Source: JARBAU01 sp040414675
GTDB lineage: Archaea > Thermoproteota > Nitrososphaeria > Nitrososphaerales > Nitrososphaeraceae
Assembly (NCBI GenBank): GCA_040414675.1
Contig: JBEDUN010000031.1
Coordinates: forward strand, 1 to 64,000
Length of the DNA stretch: 64,000 nucleotides
Reading direction: 5' to 3'
Position 1 is the first letter of the stretch. Every line of letters starts with the position of its first letter. The notes under the pieces are model-generated. The model was not told where the DNA came from and searched no databases. It was given only the letters and a program-made list of their open reading frames with translations. Below are positions 9,232-17,589 of the stretch, one piece after another. The translations under genes were made by a program, and so were the position numbers.

Positions 9232-9981
9232 TATAACAGTTTGATTTGATTGTTAAAGATATCTCTAATCCTTCATCTTGAATATATGAGCTAGAGTTTA
9301 TCATTTTCTAAGTGGGTATTAATATTAGGTATATACCGGTTTGATGAGACTAGCGCATAGTTTCTAGTTCATAATTTCGCCAATTTCCATAGACGGATTT
9401 AATATAAAGCTGGCTTCAGGATATTTGGATTGTATATGGACTAGGTTATATGAAGAACGTGATCGGATTTGTTTTAGTGCAGCTAACCCGGCCTTTTTGC
9501 ATTTTTTCTAATGCATATGGGCGTTATTTGGTACGCCTTATGGTAGCAATCAGTTCTACAATGTATCGTGTAATAGACTTTTTTGATAATATTGTTGGCA
9601 ACGACTAATTTAGTACACAGATGATTTCTTTGCCATGATTGTGACAAGATGTATTTCTGTCCAACCATCGTGTTCCTTATCCAATACATATGATCCGGTA
9701 ACTTGAATGTGATTACCTACTGACGGAATAGCAATATTTTAATGGAAATTCTTACAAGCCGAAATTGTGGTTGCTCAGGTTACTTTTCCGATACAACTCC
9801 TTTTTCATGAACTTCGAAGCTATGTTAAGGATTTGTCTTACTGATTTTATCTATATCTATTGTTCTGCCACCTGCAGATCCATCTTTTTTTTGCGAATGT
9901 GGCATTATCTTCTATCAAAGGACTATTCTATGTACAACATCTCTAATATCTGAAGTATCTATATGTGGAATAGACAAGTAG
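9232..9981. other. gene-poor stretch inside the element
   Basis: Contains one clear gene remnant (about 9610-9730, minus). The other short frames here have unlike-protein composition and no support. Confidence 0.5.
9610..9730 (-). pseudogene. remnant of a secreted OB-like-domain protein
   Basis: The minus-strand translation of 9643-9720 reads VGNHIQVTGSYVLDKEHDGW, then TEIHLV. It aligns with the C-terminal domain of the decayed gene at 13510-14464 (VGDHLTVTGAYII, then GGHAEIHP). No start, N-terminal domain or continuous frame surrounds it, so this is a second, more decayed copy of the same family within the element. Confidence 0.7.
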
Positions 9982-10194
9982 TCAGTGTTCTACACTAAAT
10001 GAGATCTTCACACCTGCATGATATTCCACAATATTTCCAGAATTCGGATCTACCTTTGCAGTCATATCTTTAATTTCTATACCATGTATTCCATGCAATG
10101 TCTTTTTTGCCTCCTCAACTGCAGCTTGAGCTGCTTCTGTCCATCCGTTATCTGAGCTACCAACAATTTCAATTATTTTTGCAACATGAGTCAT
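9982..10194 (-). CDS. dodecin family flavin-binding protein
   Basis: A 70-residue protein matching dodecin end to end. It begins VAKIIEIVGSSDNGWTEAAQ, has the helix AAVEEAKKTLHGIHGIEI and two closing strands (MTAKVD, EYHAGVKISFSVE). Dodecins form hollow dodecamers that store riboflavin or FMN and protect them from photoreaction. The conserved tryptophan of the flavin stack is in DNGWTEA. It is transcribed alone, toward the left end of the element. An adjacent flavin-dependent oxidoreductase faces away from it, which may be a coincidence. Confidence 0.9.
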   Translation of the reverse strand: MTHVAKIIEIVGSSDNGWTEAAQAAVEEAKKTLHGIHGIEIKDMTAKVDPNSGNIVEYHAGVKISFSVEH

Positions 10195-10439
10195 AGCTAT
10201 TTATGGATTACATTTCTAATAAGTATATGATAATCGCGCTTGTAATTAACTTGTATATTGGATAGAAAATACTACTCTCCTAATCTGACTGTGTACTCGC
10301 AAATTTTATCTTTTGCCTATCGTGTTAAATGACTATATTTTTACTCTTCCTTGTTTAATTTTCATCCCACAACTTGCTTATCGTTCACACGGTTATAGTT
10401 TGTTGATCAATCAATCCCCTCAGACATTAGAAGAGCAGA

Positions 10440-10448
10440 TTTAAATAA
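10440..10448 (+). promoter_or_regulatory. TATA box of the luciferase-like oxidoreductase gene
   Basis: TTTAAATAA is a strong archaeal TATA box. Its centre lies about 27 bases before 10471, so transcription should start immediately before the ATG at 10473 and after the ATG at 10452. This argues for the shorter protein and a nearly leaderless message. Confidence 0.55.
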
Positions 10449-10472
10449 AACATGGAACAAGCGGACGATGGT

Positions 10473-11333
10473 ATGGAATTCGCAATTGCTATTCCTCAAA
10501 CTTATTCAGATCCTGCTCGTATTCAGCGGTTCTTGAGACGAGCCGAAGAATTGCCATTGATTGCGGCATGGTGTATTGAGCAAGTTATCGGGACTGCTTC
10601 TGTTCTTGAGTCAGTGACAACCTTGACATATGCAGCCGCGGTCACGAAACGTTTGCATCTCGGTATTGCCGTTCTACTGATTGCTCAGCGGAACCCCATT
10701 GATCTGGCCAAAGTCTTGTCATCACTTGACGTGCTTTCTAACGGGAGGCTGATTGTTGGTGTAGGACTTGGAGCAAGTACCCAGTACTATCCTGCTTATG
10801 GACTGACACCAGAGCGCCGCGTCACTCGCTTTCGTGAAAATCTGGAGATCATAAAGCGGCTCTGGACAGAGGACAAAGTAACGCTCGATGGTCATTTCTC
10901 ACAACTTAAGAGTATTCCAATGCAGCCGAAACCAGTCCAGAGGCCACATCCCCCAATCTGGCTCGGCGGACATGCCGAGGCCGCGTTGCGTCGTGCGGTG
11001 GAGCTGGGAGACGGCTACATTGGCGCGGGTTCGACACCGATGGATGCTTTTTTAGAAGACATCAAACAGCTGCCCGCCAACTTCCCGAAAGCAAAACGGT
11101 TGTATCTGGCCCTAGGCGACAATCTATCTCGCCTGCGGGAGTGGTTCGGTGCCTTTTACCATAGGCCAGAAATGGCAGATCAAGTCGCGGTATGGGGATC
11201 GCCACAGCAGATTGCAGACCAGATTGTCCGCCTTAGAGACGCGGGCGTGACCTATATTCTGTTAAACCCTGTCTTTGACGAAGAGGTCCAGATGGAGCGC
11301 CTCTGCCAGGAAGTTTTGCCTCGAGTGATGTGA
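10473..11333 (+). CDS. LLM-class (bacterial luciferase-like) flavin/F420 oxidoreductase
   Basis: The protein starts MEFAIAIPQ, the usual N terminus of this TIM-barrel family, if the ATG at 10473 is used. An ATG at 10452 would add seven residues but lies before the predicted transcription start. Family features include a helix-rich barrel, LSNGRLIVGVGLGASTQY, RFRENLEIIKRLW and PHPPIWLGGHAEAALRRA. Members use FMNH2 or F420 to oxidise diverse substrates. Base composition is clearly GC-richer than all neighbours, with many GCG, CGC and CTG codons, which points to recent transfer from a bacterium. It is intact, and the substrate cannot be read from the sequence. Confidence 0.85.
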   Translation: MEFAIAIPQTYSDPARIQRFLRRAEELPLIAAWCIEQVIGTASVLESVTTLTYAAAVTKRLHLGIAVLLIAQRNPIDLAKVLSSLDVLSNGRLIVGVGLGASTQYYPAYGLTPERRVTRFRENLEIIKRLWTEDKVTLDGHFSQLKSIPMQPKPVQRPHPPIWLGGHAEAALRRAVELGDGYIGAGSTPMDAFLEDIKQLPANFPKAKRLYLALGDNLSRLREWFGAFYHRPEMADQVAVWGSPQQIADQIVRLRDAGVTYILLNPVFDEEVQMERLCQEVLPRVM

Positions 11334-11922
11334 TTGGAATAGCAAAGATACATATCCACGTATCGTTTTCTGGATAAACCTCCTTTATTCAAGTTGTTTA
11401 ACTCATTGCTGATGACCCTTTTAAGGACTTTGATGATGTACAAAGTAAATGGATAAAAAATCCATTAAATGATATTGTCGGTAACGTCACTAGGAGTATC
11501 GCCATAATGGCTATGCAGTAATTGGGCTTCCTCAGGATTTAGCAAAGTCTGTAGGTGGGAAAGATAACTTTACTGATACAGTACCCATAGTTCAAAAAGA
11601 ATGTTGGACCTTTCAAAGCTCGTAAAATCCTATATTGCAAATAGGACAAGGATTACCACTGATATAATTTTAGATTGGATCGTATACTACACCCGGGATA
11701 CCTGGGTTATTTTCTAACCTAAGAATGAATTAGCTCTGTATTGCAAATATGCTATCAATAAAAATGCTGAAGTTATAATAGAATTCAGAACTATCCCCGG
11801 TCCACAATCTTATGACAAGAGGAAAAGAGGGGTTCAGAAAGCAGTATAAAACTCCACGTAGTTTCTTTAACTCCACTTATTAGTCTAATTCAACTCCTTT
11901 GATTGGTAAGATAGACTAAGGC
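11334..11922. other. decayed sequence after the transferred oxidoreductase
   Basis: Short open stretches in different plus-strand frames read like broken protein, for example GLPQDLAKSVGGKDNFTD near 11523-11576 and TTDIILDWIVYY near 11656-11691. The second weakly recalls the C-terminal part of a DDE transposase. No frame is long enough for a gene call. Confidence 0.35.
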
Positions 11923-12249
11923 TTGGTGCTAGAAGACAAAGATATACTACAAGTTGACGCCACAATAATTACCGGTATACTAATTATGCTCAGCATTACA
12001 GGCTTTATTGGATCTGGCATAGGCAAGACCAGTTTTACTGGTCTGGCAAGTCTTGTCTCCATTGTATTAATTCCGTTTAGTGTATCTGCAGTTTTGGTAG
12101 TTCAGTTAGAACGCATAAAGACTTCTTATGGGCGCCGCGTCAAATCGATAAGCTTGACTCTTATGGAATTCGGGTTTGTGGCTCTTATTTTTCTATTTAT
12201 ATTATACTTCTTGTTCCCTCAAATCCAATCCGAGCTTCATTTAAAATAA
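11923..12249 (+). CDS. small three-helix membrane protein
   Basis: 108 residues from a TTG (or a GTG one codon later), with three hydrophobic segments. They lie around residues 14-35 (ATIITGILIMLSITGFIG), 38-65 (FTGLASLVSIVLIPFSVSAV) and 84-103 (FVALIFLFILYFLF). A basic loop (RIKTSYGRRVKS) lies between helices 2 and 3. I recognise no family. It is conserved-looking and free of frame damage, although surrounded by decayed DNA. Confidence 0.5.
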   Translation: MVLEDKDILQVDATIITGILIMLSITGFIGSGIGKTSFTGLASLVSIVLIPFSVSAVLVVQLERIKTSYGRRVKSISLTLMEFGFVALIFLFILYFLFPQIQSELHLK

Positions 12250-12602
12250 GGTTAAGTTTCGTCTCTTAATTTGAAGGAATTAAAACGTAGGATGCACCAT
12301 TTTTGATAATATCTATAATCTGGCATCTCTCATCGGGTTATGACGTCTTTTCTGGGATGATAATGTAGAATTTGTCCAAGTCCACATGTTAAGCGCATTG
12401 GGTTAACAAAACTAAATGTGTTTGCTTGCACGGAATATCTTTGTCTGGATATAGTCATTATGAGAATTTAAGATAATTCTAGTTCTCATCTATTAATAAT
12501 AGGTATCCTCTTACACATATCCTATATATTGTATATCTAGTACCATTACTCCTTTGTTAAAGTATATTCCTGTGTCACGTAGGCACAACTACATCACAAA
12601 TG

Positions 12603-12820
12603 CTACAGTTGCTTTACTTGACTGATCTTTCCCTTATCCTTCTTTCTAGTGAATGCTACAACGATAGTGCCAAAAATTGCACAAATACCTCCTGCTATTG
12701 CTACCATAATCTGTGGGCTCTCTGTAAACAGTAACGACGCAATCGCTGACCCAAACATTATTTCCATACAAGAGAATAACCAAATGCACTATATCTAATA
12801 TCCTCAGCGGCATATTTAAG
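12603..12820 (-). pseudogene. 3' remnant of an EamA/DMT-type transporter
   Basis: The minus strand reads an upstream DIRYSAFGYSL. After a one-step frame change it continues as MEIMFGSAIASLLF...IMVAIAGGICAIFGTIVVAF and ends in a basic tail, RKKDKGK, with a stop at 12603. This is the last transmembrane hairpin of a drug/metabolite-transporter-like protein. The rest of the gene is gone. Confidence 0.6.
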
Positions 12821-12970
12821 AAATCATATATCGGTTCTATCCTGTTTAGGAATGATTATTCATTCTTTACGATATCTGGAATGTGAAATTATTTCGGGTA
12901 TTTCAGAGGTAAATGAGTCGATGAAATCGCGACTACCTATAGCAAGGTATCCTACTGTTTTCCCCTAGGT

Positions 12971-12988
12971 TAGACCTAAGTGCTAACC
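12971..12988. repeat. 18-base direct repeat, copy 2
   Basis: Identical to 7797-7814. With its flanks it forms GGTTAG-9 bases-CTAACC, a potential hairpin. Confidence 0.5.
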
Positions 12989-13097
12989 TGATTGATTGAG
13001 ATCATATTTACAAAACAACATATGGTGTATTCTAGTACATATACAATCCCCTCGGCCTCCCCCTTTGCGGCTCTGTTGTTAAAAAGAATGTACACTT

Positions 13098-13394
13098 ATG
13101 ATAATGGAAGTGGATCAAAATGAACAAAATGAAAATGGTAATGTTGACATCTTATCTAAAGAGATCGAATCATGGAAAGACTTTAGTTATGCTCTAAGGA
13201 AAGAAGATGCACCTCTCTTTAGTAAGATGTTTTCTGAATATGGACGAAATAAAGACTACATCAGAGCTGCTGTCTGCAAAGGTCAAAACTATTCAGCTGA
13301 ATCGTTATTCATATTATTAGTAGTACAGCAGCAAAAGATGATAAACGAATTGATTTCCAAAGTGTCTAAATGTGAGAATTTGCAAAATGAGTAA
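13098..13394 (+). CDS. conserved-looking small soluble protein, function unknown
   Basis: 98 residues, highly charged and helical, without signal or membrane segment. Its pattern (SWKDFSYALRKEDAPLFSKM, then SAESLFILLVVQQQKMINEL) looks like a small helical protein with a C-terminal heptad helix. I cannot name the family. The frame is intact within the decayed element, and its codon use matches the host, so it may be under selection. Confidence 0.5.
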   Translation: MIMEVDQNEQNENGNVDILSKEIESWKDFSYALRKEDAPLFSKMFSEYGRNKDYIRAAVCKGQNYSAESLFILLVVQQQKMINELISKVSKCENLQNE

Positions 13395-13509
13395 AAATGA
13401 TTATTGAATGCTGACACCCCTTAGTCAGTATTGACTTAATGTTAGGTTTAAGGCTTTCATAATTAAATTCTATTGAAAATTCTATATGCCACCATGATTA
13501 TGATGGTAT

Positions 13510-14464
13510 TTAGCTCCTAACCACCCTAGACGTAGGGTGGATCTCAGCATGACCACCTTCGCGTACATCAATTATGTATGCACCAGTTACAGTCAAGTGG
13601 TCTCCTACTTTAGGAAGATTAAATACCGGTCCATCATATTCTTTACATGATCCTATTTTGAAGGATTCAACTGTGGTTAAATTCATAGGCTTTTGACAGA
13701 TCAGTTCTACCTTTATCACTCCCTTCATATTGTCATTAAAATTTCCTATTGTAATCATATTAGTATATGGTTTATCCAATGTCAATGCTATAACTGCATC
13801 TCCATCAGCTGGAAAACGTACCACAGACACATTTCCTGATACTGTTACACATAGGTTGAGGATTATGAACCTCGGCGGACCGGGTAGTGGCATAAAGTTC
13901 CATAGTGAAGGATTACATTTAGGTGCAGTAGTGTTTGATTTCTGAGCTGTAGGGGAATTTGCAAATAATTCATGTACCTGTTGAATCTGTGAATTTAGCC
14001 TCAGCTGTAATATGAATTTTTGATCAAAATATTTAGTAAAGTTTGCTGCGTATACCAAGTTTTTGTGATGGGCTGCTCGAACAACTGATCTCTTTGAGTT
14101 TCGTTCATGGGATGCTTTAGCAGTTCATTTATCTGTAAATCATAGCATAAGGCAGCAGGACGATGTACCAAATCATATAGTGGAACTTTTTAGCACGATC
14201 TATTTACTCCATCCAAAAGACTCTTAAATTGTACAGTCGGACTTGCATATACAAATGAATTATTATTAGAGGAAGTAACCGGTTCATTTACTAAAGAGGC
14301 AGATGGAAGAGAAGAAGAATTTGACGAGGGTAGTGGAGATAGTGTTTCTGTAGTATTAGTAGACGCATTTGCTATACTGTTTGAGTTGCTGATAACTGTT
14401 ACAGCTATAAGCGAAACTGATAGAGCAGCAAGAGAGTTTTGACAAGTAAATTAATTTTGTCCAT
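13510..14464 (-). pseudogene. decayed secreted protein with C-terminal OB-like domain
   Basis: An ATG at 14464 starts a signal peptide (MDKINLLVKTLL). A frame change within it restores AALSVSLIAVTVISNSNSIA and a Ser/Thr/Asn-rich linker. The frame is then closed by a TAA after GVNRSC but continues legibly (KVPLYDLVHRPAALCYD). A further frame change joins it to the intact last 182 residues (13510-14058). The C-terminal domain runs from RFIILNLCVTVSGNVSVVRF to VGDHLTVTGAYII and HAEIHP. The remaining 182-residue frame could still be translated but would lack the export signal. A second remnant lies at 9610-9730. Confidence 0.7.
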
Positions 14465-14471
14465 TATAGTA

Positions 14472-14489
14472 TATACCATTAATGGTATA
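14472..14489. repeat. 18-base perfect palindrome
   Basis: TATACCATTAATGGTATA reads the same on both strands, immediately upstream of the decayed secreted-protein gene and 54 bases left of the insertion sequence. It overlaps where that gene's promoter should be and could be an operator or a TATA-proximal hairpin. Confidence 0.45.
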
Positions 14490-14533
14490 AAAGAGGCATT
14501 ATGTAAGAAAAATCTGAATATTTATTTATTCTA

Positions 14534-14542
14534 TTCCACTAT
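14534..14542. repeat. target-site duplication, left copy
   Basis: TTCCACTAT directly abuts the left inverted repeat of the insertion sequence and is repeated exactly at 15491-15499. Confidence 0.9.
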
Positions 14543-15429
14543 GGCTTTGTAGAAACCATCATCAATATTATCAGATTGGTCAGTCTATGCATGTTGTAGG
14601 TTATACATCTGAATGATAATTCCCTGTTTTGTGTCCTGGTCAATCTAGACATTAGATGCTCTCCAAATAGTCTCTTTATGACTGACACTATTGTTTCATC
14701 TTTGTTTCGTTTATTGTACAGTAATTTGGAATAGCCACGTTTCATCTGCTTTCTGTATTTGCCATATGTTCTCCATATCGGTACATGTTCATATCGAGCA
14801 GAGATTGTACTGAATGCATGCAAGCCATCTCTAACCATCTGATGATTATTTTCACTATCGTATCCCTTATCGGCTGTAACTACAGATAATGGAAGGATAT
14901 CTGATATTCTAGTTACGATTGGCCTGAAATCTACATTATCATGTCGTGTAGGAGCTCGTCTTATCCTTATTTTACAGATAATCTGTTGTAATACATCAAC
15001 TCCGATAGATAATTTCGCATATTTTCGTCTCAATCCTGTTCTTTCAGTATAATACTGCGAAGCATGAGTTATCTTGAATCCTGTTGAATCTATTCCAACA
15101 AAAATATGCTTTGTACCGCTAATCACAATGAATGAGGAAATTATCTTCTCAAGCAATGTATTATTGATTCTATCTGTAAACTTTTGCAATGTTGTAAAAT
15201 GAGGAATGTGTGACAATCGTAGAAACGATCTAAGGTAACATGCCTCGAACAACCAATCCACAAACATTCTATAACTCTTACCTTCGTACTGTCGGATTGT
15301 AATCAGTGCGATATGTTGCCATATTGTAAATATGTGATTACTTTTCCTATTAGAAAATAGAGGAATCCGTGCATGCTTCAAAACACGGAACATAGTATCT
15401 GCAAGTCTAACGTACCTTGATTCTTTCAA
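14539..15429 (-). CDS. IS5-family DDE transposase
   Basis: 296 residues filling the insertion sequence. The DDE catalytic residues fit Asp114 (VGIDSTGFK), Asp187 (TADKGYDSE) and Glu245 (NKDETIVSVIKRLF). The basic segment RTYGKYRKQMKRGYSKLLYN precedes the catalytic glutamate. The stop codon lies a few bases outside the left inverted repeat, in the target duplication. No frameshift is present, so a functional enzyme is expected. It would cut and paste the element through its 18-bp ends. Confidence 0.9.
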   Translation of the reverse strand: MKESRYVRLADTMFRVLKHARIPLFSNRKSNHIFTIWQHIALITIRQYEGKSYRMFVDWLFEACYLRSFLRLSHIPHFTTLQKFTDRINNTLLEKIISSFIVISGTKHIFVGIDSTGFKITHASQYYTERTGLRRKYAKLSIGVDVLQQIICKIRIRRAPTRHDNVDFRPIVTRISDILPLSVVTADKGYDSENNHQMVRDGLHAFSTISARYEHVPIWRTYGKYRKQMKRGYSKLLYNKRNKDETIVSVIKRLFGEHLMSRLTRTQNRELSFRCITYNMHRLTNLIILMMVSTKP

Positions 15430-15490
15430 TAGATTATTGGTATTATACTCTTACAAAGCTTTGACTGTAGGAGATGATTTCTACAGAGCC
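14543..15490 (-). mobile_element. complete IS5-family (IS903-like) insertion sequence, 948 bp
   Basis: Both ends are visible. The left terminal inverted repeat is GGCTTTGTAGAAACCATC (14543-14560). The right one is the reverse complement of GGCTCTGTAGAAATCATC (15473-15490), so 16 of 18 bases match. It is bracketed by a perfect 9-bp duplication, TTCCACTAT. The GGCTTTGT ends plus 9-bp duplication are those of the IS903 subgroup. One intact transposase gene fills the element, so it is probably recent and possibly active. It landed near the end of a small, already broken reading frame. Confidence 0.9.
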
Positions 15491-15499
15491 TTCCACTAT
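15491..15499. repeat. target-site duplication, right copy
   Basis: TTCCACTAT, identical to 14534-14542. Rejoining the two copies restores the pre-insertion sequence. On the minus strand a short membrane-helix-like frame (IISVLLAVIFRLKN) reads into this site and would have ended a few codons later. Confidence 0.9.
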
Positions 15500-15707
15500 T
15501 TTTCAACCTAAATATCACTGCAAGTAGGACGGAAATTATATTCGCTGTATATCCTATAGGATTTAGTAATGGCACCATATTTGTCTACTTTTTCGAGTGC
15601 ATCAATTGTCTTCATAGTCGGAGATTTATCCAGTTAAGGCCGCGCCTACACAGATATTAGTATGTAGTTACAAAAAATAGATCTGGATTTATCCTAATCT
15701 CAAATAA

Positions 15708-16112
15708 CTAATATATCCATTCCCAATTTCTGGCAGAAGTATTGCCAATTCCATTTACTTCATATTCAAAGACTGCCACAATATTGTTAATAAAAGCAAA
15801 GCTTCCACTTGAATCAGTATGATATATTACTGAGCCACGAAATCTTATTGTTTGTGGAGCGGTAAAGCGTCCAAGGCCTTGTGCAACCCATGTTGCGATC
15901 TGACCATCTGTAGTTGTTAAAACACCTTGTCCTTGTCCATACAAAGCCCCATCTGATCTTGGTATACTCAAATAAGTTCCCAAGTCTGTGACTGCGATAG
16001 TTCTGAATGTTCCTTCAGCGGAGAAAGTGCTTTCTATTTTAGGTCCTTCAGCATCAACTATCCGCTGACCAATAATACGACCAACCTCTTGTCCTAATTC
16101 TGTGCCTAGCAT
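15708..16112 (-). CDS. conserved hypothetical beta-rich protein
   Basis: 134 residues, soluble, with alternating strands typical of a small beta-barrel. It contains PKIESTFSAEGTFRTIAVTD, LGTYLSIPRSDGALYGQGQG and SVIYHTDSSGSFAFINNIVA, and ends VFEYEVNGIGNTSARNWEW. I have seen this kind of protein in soil bacteria and archaea as an unnamed family, but know no function. The long N-terminal helix (ELGQEVGRIIGQRIV) precedes the barrel. The frame is intact, and it is the right-hand neighbour of the insertion sequence. Confidence 0.55.
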   Translation of the reverse strand: MLGTELGQEVGRIIGQRIVDAEGPKIESTFSAEGTFRTIAVTDLGTYLSIPRSDGALYGQGQGVLTTTDGQIATWVAQGLGRFTAPQTIRFRGSVIYHTDSSGSFAFINNIVAVFEYEVNGIGNTSARNWEWIY

Positions 16113-16717
16113 AATATATTATCATGACTTTTGATTCTTAAGATATTGTAATCTACTCTGAGAATTTGTGATCTATAATTATAACAAATTAGAATCCTTA
16201 CTACTATTGTAATTATTAGCATTATGCGCATAATCTACTAGTATAAACCAAAAGTAGCAGTCAAGGATGTAAATTTCTTTCTGTGAAGGGGTAAAAGAAA
16301 AATTCCCCCTCCTTAGTAGTGATAATGTGTTCGAATGTTGCCCAAATATGTGCTGCATTATATTGGGAATACTACTACTTAGGAGTAGAGACGGAAGATG
16401 AATGCCCTAATCTTATCATGTATCTGTTCAGTACTATCTAACATTGGTCAAGGACTATTTTTAAATGAGTCTGAGAAATAGAGTTATTGGCTAGATCACC
16501 CTGTAGTTATTGCTGTTGTTGTTTTTTGTCGGTCTCACTGGCAGCCATAGCATTAGTCTTGTTGTTTGTCATAGCTCCAGCACATGTTTAAGCTCAACAG
16601 AATCAAACAAATCAAACGACAACAAGTAAATTAGTAGGAGCTAATGCGACTCTATTAGATACACAAAATATTCCGTTAAAAAAAGTCCATGTAGGAGATA
16701 TTGATGTTGCGTACAAG
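16113..16717. other. gene-poor stretch ahead of the alpha/beta hydrolase
   Basis: The last 170 bases hold the broken signal-peptide region of the hydrolase (see that entry). The rest shows no gene. Confidence 0.5.
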
Positions 16718-17545
16718 ATGTTTGGCAAAGGTGACCCTCTGATACTTCTCAATGGCGCTTCTGACAACATGAATGCCTGGGATCCGTCTCTTCTAAAAGT
16801 TCTTTCCTCTAATCATACAGTAATTGTGTTTGACCAACGAGGAATTGCAAATACAACGGTTGGTTTCAAACCATATACTTCTCAGCAAATAGCAAACTAT
16901 ACAGCTGGTTTGCTGGATGCTCTGAAAATACCAAAAGCAAACGTTATGGGGTATTCTCTTGGATCATACATGGCCCAACCGCTTACAATAATGCATCCAG
17001 AAAAGGTTAACACTCTTGTGCTTGTTGGTTCATCGTGTGGCGGAAAAGATATCACATCTAAATCACCTGAGCTTTTAAAAGAGATGTCCGAAATTGTAAA
17101 CAAATCTCTACATAAAATACCCCTTACTCACGAGGAATTAGACTCGCTTAGTGCTGCCTCATTAGGATCAGGATGGATCAAACTGCATCCTGAATCAGTT
17201 AACATCCCAGCAAACATTACATCGTTAGAACAATTGAAGCCTGGTTTATCTCCTCAAATAGCGAACAATCAGAATAACATAGGAAAGTATTGGGAGGATA
17301 ATCCAAAATGGAGTGGTACTTGTGATGATCTTGCGAAATTAGATAAGCCCACGTTGGTCATAACTGGAACCGATGATATGTACCAGCCGCCTGTTAATGC
17401 TTTAAAAATTTTACAAAAGATTTCAGGAGCCTGGCTTGTACAAATCAAAAATGCTGGTCATGCAGTGGTAGATCAATATCCTGAAGAACTAGGTAATATA
17501 GTAAACACATTTCTATCGACTACGACTATGCCACATTCTAGGTGA
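16718..17545 (+). CDS. alpha/beta hydrolase, signal peptide lost through a stop codon
   Basis: The hydrolase fold is complete from MFGKGDPLILLNG onward. The nucleophile serine is in GYSLGSYMA, the acid in LVITGTDDMY and the histidine in IKNAGHAVV, with FDQRG as the family motif before the nucleophile. Upstream the same frame continues through KKVHVGDIDVAYK and a Gln/Thr/Asn-rich linker to a hydrophobic signal peptide (LAAIALVLLFVIAPAHV). A TAA at 16589-16591 sits exactly after it. The ancestral protein was therefore secreted, and today either a cytosolic form from the ATG at 16718 is made or the gene is dying. The substrate (ester, lactone or haloalkane) is unknown. Confidence 0.8.
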   Translation: MFGKGDPLILLNGASDNMNAWDPSLLKVLSSNHTVIVFDQRGIANTTVGFKPYTSQQIANYTAGLLDALKIPKANVMGYSLGSYMAQPLTIMHPEKVNTLVLVGSSCGGKDITSKSPELLKEMSEIVNKSLHKIPLTHEELDSLSAASLGSGWIKLHPESVNIPANITSLEQLKPGLSPQIANNQNNIGKYWEDNPKWSGTCDDLAKLDKPTLVITGTDDMYQPPVNALKILQKISGAWLVQIKNAGHAVVDQYPEELGNIVNTFLSTTTMPHSR

Positions 17546-17589
17546 TGAAGCAAGGTATTACAGTACTTCTGATATGAACGCCACTCTCA

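Larger units (their letters stand above)
12250..13097. other. gene-poor stretch with a transporter remnant
   Basis: Holds the EamA-like remnant (12603-12820, minus) and the second copy of the 18-base repeat (12971-12988). I see nothing else convincing. Confidence 0.5.

Noticed and set aside
9765..9953. 62-codon plus-strand frame
   Set aside because: Phe/Cys/Tyr-rich composition without any domain, in a region with only remnants. Probably chance.
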